Origin: Streptosporangium sandarakinum
GTDB lineage: Bacteria > Actinomycetota > Actinomycetes > Streptosporangiales > Streptosporangiaceae
Direction of reading: 5' to 3'
Length of the DNA: 64,000 nt
Assembly (NCBI RefSeq): GCF_013409935.1
Contig: NZ_JACCCO010000002.1
Span: 682,001 to 746,000, forward strand
Made by a program: the position numbers and the translations under genes. The notes under the pieces were generated by a model, which did no database searches, was not told where the DNA came from, and saw only the letters and a list, made by a program, of their open reading frames with translations. Shown here one piece after another: positions 58,357 to 64,000 of the stretch; position 1 is the first letter of the stretch; every line of letters starts with the position of its first letter.

Positions 58357-59967
58357 TCAGGTCAGCCGGATGTTGCTGGTCAGGGTGGCGATCCTGGCGG
58401 CCCAGGCGTCCCGCTCCTCGGGGCGCCCGAGGACGCCGGGGCGCCGCTGCCAGGGCAGCGGCCCGTCCTCGCGCCGGTACTCCACGCCGAGCGCGGCGAG
58501 GCGGTCCTCGTGGACGCGCATCCGGTCGCGGAAGCCGGCGAAGTCCCGGGCGCGCGGGCTCCACACCGTCTCGGCGAAGGCGCACATCCGGGGGAAGACC
58601 ATGTAGTCGACGTGCCGGGGCGAGTCGATCAGTTCGGTCCACAGGCAGCACTGCGAGCCGAGGACGTGCCGGGCGGCGTCCTCGCCGTCCAGCTCGGCGG
58701 GCACCGGGTCGAAGGAGTAGACGTCCTCCAGGGTCAGCACGGTGCCGAACGGCACCGGCTCGTCGTCACCCGGCGCCTGCCGGTAGTCGAGATAGACGGA
58801 GGTGTTCGGGCAGGTGATGACGTCGTGCCCGGCCCGTGCCCCCAGCACCGCCCCCAGGGTGTCCCGCCAGGAGGCGACGACCGCGCCCGGGGCGAGCCCG
58901 CCCTCCAGGATCTCGTCCCAGCCGACGAGCCTGCGGCCGCGCGCGGTGAGGTGGTCGTCGAACTGCCGGATGAACCAGCTCTGCAGGTCGTCCTCGTCGC
59001 GCAGGCCCAGCTCGGCGATCCGGCGTCGCGCCGCGGGGCTGGCCCGCCACTGGTCCTTGCGGGCCTCGTCGCCGCCGATGCACACGTACGGGCTCGGGAA
59101 CAGCTCCATGACCTCGTCCAGCACGTTCTTGAAGAACGCGATGGTCCCGTCCTCGACGTTGACGACGTTGGGGCCGACGCCCCAGGTGGTGCGGACCTCC
59201 AGCGGGACGTCGAGGTTGCCCAGCTCGGGATAGGCGGCGATGGCCGCCTGGGTGTGCCCGGGGATGTCGATCTCGGGCACGATCGTGACGTGCCGCCGCG
59301 CCGCGTAGGCGACGATCTCCCGGATATCGTCCTGGGTGTAGTAGCCGCCGTGCGGCCGGCCGTCCGCGGGGCCGTTCCAGCCGGTCGAGCTCTCGCGGCG
59401 CCACGCGCCGACCTCGGTGAGGCGGGGGTAGCGCCTGATCTCCAGCCGCCAGCCCTGGTCGTCGGTGAGGTGCAGGTGCAGGACGTTGAGCTTGTGCATC
59501 GCCATCAGGTCGACGAACCGCATCACCTCCCGCTTGGTCATGAAGTGCCGGGCGACGTCCAGCAGGCAGCCGCGCCAGGCGAACCGCGGCCGGTCCTCGA
59601 TCCGCACGGCCGGCAGCGACCACTCCCGCGGGCCGTCCGCGGCCCTGCGGAACGCCTCGGCGGGCAGGAGCTGGCGGAGCGTCTGCGCGCCGTAGAACGC
59701 GCCGGCCGGCCCGCCGGCCTCGATGCGCACGCCGTCGTCGCCGACGGTCAGCGTGTACTCCTCCGGGTCCATCGCACCGACCGCGAGGACGATCGCCCCG
59801 GGACCGGGCTCGCCCGGGAGCAGCTCCCAGCCTCCGGCCGGGCCGAGCTCGCTCCGCAACCAGGCGGCCACCCCGGCCAGCGCCGGGTCGGGCGCGAGGA
59901 CGGTGCCGGGGCCCAGCGTGAGACGGCCCGGTCGGGTCTCGAACCGGACGGGCTTGGGGATGATCAT
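58357..59967 (-). CDS. Beta-N-acetylhexosaminidase, GH20
   Basis: 536 aa, ATG 59967 with GGAAG upstream. N-terminal non-catalytic domain (IPKPVRFETRPGRLTLGPGTVL), then the GH20 barrel: KLNVLHLHLTDDQGWRLEI, VPEIDIPGHTQAA, and the catalytic Asp-Glu in YVCIGGDEARKDQW (about 300). No signal peptide, so cytosolic action on imported chitobiose-like or GlcNAc oligosaccharides is likely. It lies beside a GH27 enzyme and a PhoD protein on the same strand. Confidence 0.92.
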   Translation of the reverse strand: MIIPKPVRFETRPGRLTLGPGTVLAPDPALAGVAAWLRSELGPAGGWELLPGEPGPGAIVLAVGAMDPEEYTLTVGDDGVRIEAGGPAGAFYGAQTLRQLLPAEAFRRAADGPREWSLPAVRIEDRPRFAWRGCLLDVARHFMTKREVMRFVDLMAMHKLNVLHLHLTDDQGWRLEIRRYPRLTEVGAWRRESSTGWNGPADGRPHGGYYTQDDIREIVAYAARRHVTIVPEIDIPGHTQAAIAAYPELGNLDVPLEVRTTWGVGPNVVNVEDGTIAFFKNVLDEVMELFPSPYVCIGGDEARKDQWRASPAARRRIAELGLRDEDDLQSWFIRQFDDHLTARGRRLVGWDEILEGGLAPGAVVASWRDTLGAVLGARAGHDVITCPNTSVYLDYRQAPGDDEPVPFGTVLTLEDVYSFDPVPAELDGEDAARHVLGSQCCLWTELIDSPRHVDYMVFPRMCAFAETVWSPRARDFAGFRDRMRVHEDRLAALGVEYRREDGPLPWQRRPGVLGRPEERDAWAARIATLTSNIRLT

Positions 59968-60126
59968 TTCTTCCTTTCGGTGGGGCTTCTCCCCGCGCGG
60001 CCCCCTGCGGGCCGCGCGGGTGCGACGCGGTTCTCCGTACGGCGCCGGCGCGGGTCCGGCGCGGGTGGGCCGCCGGTGCCCCGCGGGGGCGGGACTCCCC
60101 GGGGAAGGGGGCGCCGGCGGCCGGTC

Positions 60127-61692
60127 TCAGGGGGCCTGGGCGACCAGGACGGCGGCGGACGAGGTGGCCTCGGCGCGGCCGTCGAAGGACGCCTTCGCGC
60201 CGATCTCGTACCGCCCCGCCGCGGCGCCGGCCGGCGGGGTGACGGCCCAGGTGACGGTGAACGCCTCGCCCGCGGCGAGCTTCTCCGGCGACGCCGCCGG
60301 GGTCACCGGCCGGGCCCGCCAGCCGTCCGGCAGGGTCAGGGCGATCTCGGCGCCGGTGAGCTTCTCCGTCCCGCCGGTGTTGACCAGGCGGGTGACGATC
60401 TCGCCCTCCCGGCCCGCGGTGAGCGTGGTGAGGCGGTCCTCGCCGAGGGTGGCGGCGGGGTCGGTCTCCAGGGTCACGAGGGGCGCCGCCCGGTCGCCGC
60501 CCGCGTCGCGGGTGGCGACGCGGTACATGACCGCGCCGTGCGCGGGCACGTACGCCGCGAGGTCGCCCCGGGTCGCGGCGACCTCGCCGGTCCACAGGTC
60601 CTCGACCCGGTGGCGGGGGGCGCGGGGCGGCTTCAGCTTCGCGGCGGTGACCGCGATGGTGGCCGCCCGGTCGCTCTCGTTGAACAGCACCACCGCGCTG
60701 TCGCCGTTCTCCAGCGGCTTGACCAGCGCGTGGTACCAGCCGTCGGTGCGGGCGTAGCGGCTCTGCACGCCCAGCCGGTCCTGGTTCACCGCGACCACCT
60801 TGGGGTTGGCGACGATCGCGGCGGGCGCCTTGGCCGGGTCGGCCTGCAGGATCAGCGGGGAGGCGCCGATCGCCCACAGGCTGAACTGGGCGCGGTACTC
60901 CCGCTCGGTCATCTTGCCGAGCCCGGCCTGCAGCAGGTCGGGGTCGTTCCAGGAGCCGGGCCCGGCGTACTCGTGGCGGAGCATGTTCGTCTCCCACACG
61001 TCCACCATGTGCGCGTAGGAGTCGGTGAGCGGTTTCGTGACCACGTTGGTCCGCCAGGTCGTGGCGACCTGGCGGCCCCACAGCCAGGGGACGGTGCTGC
61101 CCTCCTCGTTGTTCATGGCGAACGCGATCCCGTCACCGAGGGCCTGCCGCATCGCCGGGTAGAGGATCTGCGCGATCTGCTGGACGTTCTTGCCGGGGAA
61201 GTCGGCGGCGGGGATCGAGCACCAGTCGTACTTGAGGTAGTCGACGCCCCAGCTCCGCAGCAGGGCGCCGTCGGCGTCCTCGTGCCGGTAGGCGCCGGCG
61301 CCGCCGCCGGCGCACGCCTTGGTCCCGGCCGACAGGCCGAGGCCCAGCTTCAGGCCCTTGCCGTGGATGTGGTCGGCCAGGGCCCGGATGCCGGAGGGGA
61401 ACCGGGCGGGGTCGGCCACCAGGCCGCCGGAGGCGTCGCGCCCGGCGGCGGTCCAGCAGCCGTCCACGATGACGTACCGGTAGCCGGCGGCGGCGAGGGG
61501 GCCGTCGGCCAGGGCGTCGGCGGCCCACCGTACCGCGGTCTCGGAGACCGAGCAGCCCAGCGCGCGGCTGTTCCAGCCCATGGGCGGGGCGTCGATCCCG
61601 GGCGGCGCGGCGGAGGTGCGGGCCGTCGCCGCCGAGGGCACGGCGAGCGCGCCGAGGAGGGCCGCCGACAGGGCGGCCGTGCGTGTGCGCAT
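60127..61692 (-). CDS. Secreted alpha-galactosidase-like enzyme, GH27, with NEW3 domain
   Basis: 521 aa, ATG 61692 (GGAG upstream). Sec signal MRTRTAALSAALLGALAVPSAATA. GH27 motifs: PPMGWNSRALGCSVSE, VIVDGCWTAAGRD, YLKYDWCSIP (nucleophile Asp about 156), GSWNDPDLL (acid/base about 250). The C-terminal 100 residues (ETDPAATLGEDRLTTLTAGREGEIVTRLVNTGG) form a NEW3-type beta-sandwich used for surface or substrate contact. Acts outside the cell on alpha-galactosides, or alpha-N-acetylgalactosaminides. Confidence 0.9.
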   Translation of the reverse strand: MRTRTAALSAALLGALAVPSAATARTSAAPPGIDAPPMGWNSRALGCSVSETAVRWAADALADGPLAAAGYRYVIVDGCWTAAGRDASGGLVADPARFPSGIRALADHIHGKGLKLGLGLSAGTKACAGGGAGAYRHEDADGALLRSWGVDYLKYDWCSIPAADFPGKNVQQIAQILYPAMRQALGDGIAFAMNNEEGSTVPWLWGRQVATTWRTNVVTKPLTDSYAHMVDVWETNMLRHEYAGPGSWNDPDLLQAGLGKMTEREYRAQFSLWAIGASPLILQADPAKAPAAIVANPKVVAVNQDRLGVQSRYARTDGWYHALVKPLENGDSAVVLFNESDRAATIAVTAAKLKPPRAPRHRVEDLWTGEVAATRGDLAAYVPAHGAVMYRVATRDAGGDRAAPLVTLETDPAATLGEDRLTTLTAGREGEIVTRLVNTGGTEKLTGAEIALTLPDGWRARPVTPAASPEKLAAGEAFTVTWAVTPPAGAAAGRYEIGAKASFDGRAEATSSAAVLVAQAP

Positions 61693-61705
61693 GGAAGGAC
61701 TCCCG

Positions 61706-63247
61706 TCAGGCAGGGTTGAGGGCCGGGTCGCCGGGCTCGATGACGAAGGACCCGGAGGTGTAGGCGCGGGCGTAGGGTTCGGTGACCCGGCCGACGGAGC
61801 GGAAGTCGACCCTCATCTCCCGTTCCGACACCACGGTGCGCACGTAGCCCCGGCGGCCGTTGAAGAACTTCACGTGCGGGTTCTCGGCGAGCAGGGTCTT
61901 GGTGTCGGGGTACTCGTCCAGGCCGTCGCCGGCGGAGGTCACCGAGGTGGTGACCAGCTCGACGCCGACCGGCTTCGACTCCGGGTCGCGGTGGTCGCGC
62001 TTGATCTGCCCGGCCCAGTGGGAGTGGACGTCGCCGGTGAGCACGACGCCGTTGCGCCGGTTGTCGGCGATGGCGGCGGCCAGCCGGTTCCGGCTGGCGA
62101 CGTAGCCGTCCCAGCCCTCGTTGGAGTAGCCCTTGGCGGGGCCGTTCGTCCAGTCCATCTCCATCATGAACACCTGCTGGCCGATCAGGTCCCAGGTGGC
62201 CCGCGACTCGCGCAGCTCGCCGGTCAGCCACGCCTCCTGCTCGTCGCCCAGGATGGTGCGGTTCGGGTCGAGGCGCTCGGCGCAGTCCTCGCCGACCGTG
62301 CCGCTCCTACCGGTGCAGGCGTACAGGTCGCGGTACTGGCGGGTGTCGAGCAGGTGCAGGTTCGCCACCGAGCCCCAGCGCAGCGTCCGGTACAGCCTCA
62401 GCGACGGCCCGTCGGGCCGCTGCGCGCGCCGCAGCGGCATGTTCTCGTAGTACGCCTGGAACGCGGCGGCCCGGCGGGGCAGGAACGGCGGGTCGGGCTG
62501 CTCGGGCACGTCACCGGCCCAGCCGTTCTCGATGTCGTGGTCGTCCCAGACCACCACCCAGGGCGCGACGGCGTGGGCGAGCTGCAGCTCGGGGTCGGCC
62601 TTGTGCTGGGCGTGCCGGAGGCGGTACCCCGCCAGGTCGAGGCACTCGCCGCCGGCCTGGTCGCGCACGGGGTACTTGTAGTCGCCGTACTCGTAGATGT
62701 AGTCGCCGAGGAAGGCGATCAGGTCGGGCTCGTCCTCGGCCATCCGGCGGTAGGCGGTGAACCAGCCGGTCTGGTAGTCGGCGCAGGAGGTGAACGACAG
62801 GTTCAGGTCGCGGCCGCGGGTGCCGGGCTCCGGCGCGGTGCGGGTCCGCCCGGCCGGGGAGATCTCGCCCTCGACACGGAACCGGTAGAAGTACTCGGCG
62901 CCGGGGTCGAGGCCGTCCAGCTCGACGTGGACGCTGTGCGCCTCCTCGGGCCGGGCCGTCTCGGCGCCACGCCGGACGATCTTGGTGAACCTCTCGTCGG
63001 TGGCGAGCTGCCACTGGACGGGAACCGGCCGGTTCGGCATGCCGCCGAGGCCGTCGGGGGCGAGCGGGTCGGTCGCCAGGCGGGTCCAGAGCACGACGCC
63101 CTGGGCGTCGGGCTCGCCGGAGGCCACGCCGAGCTGGAAGGCGTCGGTCAGCGGGGTACGGCGGGCCGCCGCGCGCGCGGGTGAGCCGAGCGCCGCGGCG
63201 AGTCCGAGACCCGCGCCGCCGGCCAGGAGAGTACGCCGGTTGATCAT
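61706..63247 (-). CDS. phoD: Alkaline phosphatase D family phosphodiesterase (Tat-exported)
   Basis: 513 aa from ATG 63247. Tat signal RRTLLAGGAGLGLAAALGSPARAAA. PhoD metal motifs: NLSFTSCADYQTGWFTAYRRMAEDEPDLIAFLGDYIYEYG, VVVWDDHDIENGWAGD, and GVVLTGDVHSHWAG. The fibronectin-like N-terminal part (FQLGVASGEPDAQGVVLWTRLA) is standard. It releases phosphate from phosphodiesters such as teichoic acids. Usually under PhoP control; I see no clear PHO box in the short upstream gap. Confidence 0.92.
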   Translation of the reverse strand: MINRRTLLAGGAGLGLAAALGSPARAAARRTPLTDAFQLGVASGEPDAQGVVLWTRLATDPLAPDGLGGMPNRPVPVQWQLATDERFTKIVRRGAETARPEEAHSVHVELDGLDPGAEYFYRFRVEGEISPAGRTRTAPEPGTRGRDLNLSFTSCADYQTGWFTAYRRMAEDEPDLIAFLGDYIYEYGDYKYPVRDQAGGECLDLAGYRLRHAQHKADPELQLAHAVAPWVVVWDDHDIENGWAGDVPEQPDPPFLPRRAAAFQAYYENMPLRRAQRPDGPSLRLYRTLRWGSVANLHLLDTRQYRDLYACTGRSGTVGEDCAERLDPNRTILGDEQEAWLTGELRESRATWDLIGQQVFMMEMDWTNGPAKGYSNEGWDGYVASRNRLAAAIADNRRNGVVLTGDVHSHWAGQIKRDHRDPESKPVGVELVTTSVTSAGDGLDEYPDTKTLLAENPHVKFFNGRRGYVRTVVSEREMRVDFRSVGRVTEPYARAYTSGSFVIEPGDPALNPA

Positions 63248-63305
63248 GGGGGAACCGCTCCTCAGGGGGGTGCCTGCGGGGAAGGGGGGGACGGGGCCGG
63301 GCGGG

Positions 63306-64000
63306 TCAGCCGATGCTCGCGTTGCCCTCCTGGACCGCCTGGTCGGCGGCCTGCCTGGGGGTGATCCGGCCGAGGTACATCTCGTTGAAGATCTGCACCA
63401 GCTTCGACTCGTAGCCGGGGAAGCCGGTGACGACCGGCATGCCGTACGTGGTGCCCTTGGACTCCTCAAGGAAGGGCGAGACGTCGAGCTTCTTGCTGTT
63501 CTTCCAGTAGTCGACGTAGTTCTGGCCGAACTCCACCAGCGCCGGGAAGACGTAGCCGCCGTCGGCCATGATCTTCTGCGCCTCGGGCGAGCCGAGGAAG
63601 GCGGCCAGCTTGTTCGCCTCGGCCGGGTGCTCGGTCTTGGCGTAGACCGCCTCGGACAGGCCGTTGAGGTTCACCGAGCGCCCCTTGGGGCCCTCGGGCA
63701 TCATCGCGATGCCGATCTCAAAGTTGATCTCCGGGGCGACGAACGGCAGGAGGGCGTTGTTCGCCGGGAACATGGCGACCTCGCCCCGCTCGAACATCTC
63801 GGTCATCTTGCCGGTCGGCAGGTTGGTCTGGGCGGCCGGCGGCGCGACGTGGTACTTGTTCACCAGGTCGACGCCGAACTGCAGTGCCTGGACGGAGGCG
63901 TCGTCGTTGAAGGTGTAGTGGCCGAAGTTCTTGTCCACGAGCTTGCCGCCGTTGGACTCCACCCAGTTCATCCACTGCGTCTGGTAGTGGTTCCAGGAGC
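63306..64000 (-). CDS. Sugar ABC transporter substrate-binding protein (partial, N-terminus beyond right edge)
   Basis: About 231 C-terminal residues are present; the 5' end runs off the right edge. Seen: WMNWVESNGGKLVDKNFGHYTF, MFERGEVAMFPANNALLPFV, YAKTEHPAEANKLAAFLGSPEAQKIMADGGYVFPAL, and IFNEMYLGRITPRQAADQAV. This is the SBP_bac_1/MalE-like fold of carbohydrate uptake systems. Context with GH20 and GH27 suggests amino-sugar or galactoside uptake. Confidence 0.88.
   Translation of the reverse strand, partial: SWNHYQTQWMNWVESNGGKLVDKNFGHYTFNDDASVQALQFGVDLVNKYHVAPPAAQTNLPTGKMTEMFERGEVAMFPANNALLPFVAPEINFEIGIAMMPEGPKGRSVNLNGLSEAVYAKTEHPAEANKLAAFLGSPEAQKIMADGGYVFPALVEFGQNYVDYWKNSKKLDVSPFLEESKGTTYGMPVVTGFPGYESKLVQIFNEMYLGRITPRQAADQAVQEGNASIG

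Noticed and set aside
1..64000. Insertion sequences, integrases or phage genes
   Set aside because: No transposase DDE/HUH motif or integrase R-H-R-Y pattern was recognised in any frame.

Overview
The window is very GC-rich, with strong G/C third positions, frequent GTG starts and ATGA/GTGA gene overlaps. It carries F420/FMN-type LLM oxidoreductases, many Ser/Thr kinases, HATPase anti-sigma-like proteins, TetR/PadR/ROK/MocR regulators and Tat-exported hydrolases. This is a filamentous actinomycete chromosome. A Streptosporangiales-type host (Streptosporangium, Nonomuraea, Sphaerisporangium) is my inference, not proven. No rRNA, tRNA, transposase or CRISPR array was found.

Left third (1-19.5 kb): an accessory, conflict-type island. 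It opens with the 5' part of a DISARM-like locus (adenine methylase running off the left edge, SNF2 helicase, and a cytosolic Ser/Thr kinase directly upstream). Next come a frameshifted secreted-protein pseudogene, a DUF4352 membrane protein, and a compact two-gene operon of a HEPN-like protein plus a 909-aa protein with a variant MinD-type P-loop (KGGVGRT) and a second canonical P-loop. After a TetR/FAD-monooxygenase pair and an NTF2-like gene there is a translationally coupled pair: a TROVE-like/vWA protein and an ARPP-like protein ending in a FIS-type HTH. A kinase-TPR protein with a long repetitive linker follows. The HEPN/KGGVGR pair and the vWA/ARPP pair are the best candidates for poorly described immune-type systems.

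Middle (19.8-50.2 kb): metabolism and regulation. A ROK regulator diverges from an MFS exporter. Further on are a secreted beta-propeller-like protein, a methyltransferase, a MocR regulator divergent from a LysE exporter, and a B3/4 protein. A sugar-uptake operon on the minus strand (two LplB/LplC-type permeases, Tat lipoprotein binding protein, Gfo/Idh oxidoreductase, glycoside-hydrolase-like enzyme) sits beside its own ROK regulator. Between the last two operon genes the stop/start junction is present three times in tandem (62-bp units), creating two coupled mini-ORFs of 20 and 21 codons. Then follow anti-sigma/STAS signalling genes, a 2-hydroxyacid dehydrogenase, a PHP phosphoesterase, a large receptor-like kinase, an M20 peptidase, an amidohydrolase, a PadR/FAD-monooxygenase divergent pair, and an LLM oxidoreductase.

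Right third (50.5-64 kb): a GH81 endo-beta-1,3-glucanase and a small secreted protein diverge from a region with two LacI-type palindromes. They are followed by DUF6098, a CydAB-type oxidase, a RibD/DHFR-like protein, GH20, GH27, PhoD and the C-terminal part of a sugar-binding protein running off the right edge.

A recurring oddity is the number of tandem repeats, both between genes (7.15, 13.5, 14.2, 17.3, 19.6, 35.8, 41.5, 46.8, 55.0 kb) and inside genes (12.1, 18.1-18.5, 38.8, 40.3, 49.1 kb). Start sites were chosen from visible ribosome-binding sites and family N-termini; where these disagree it is said.
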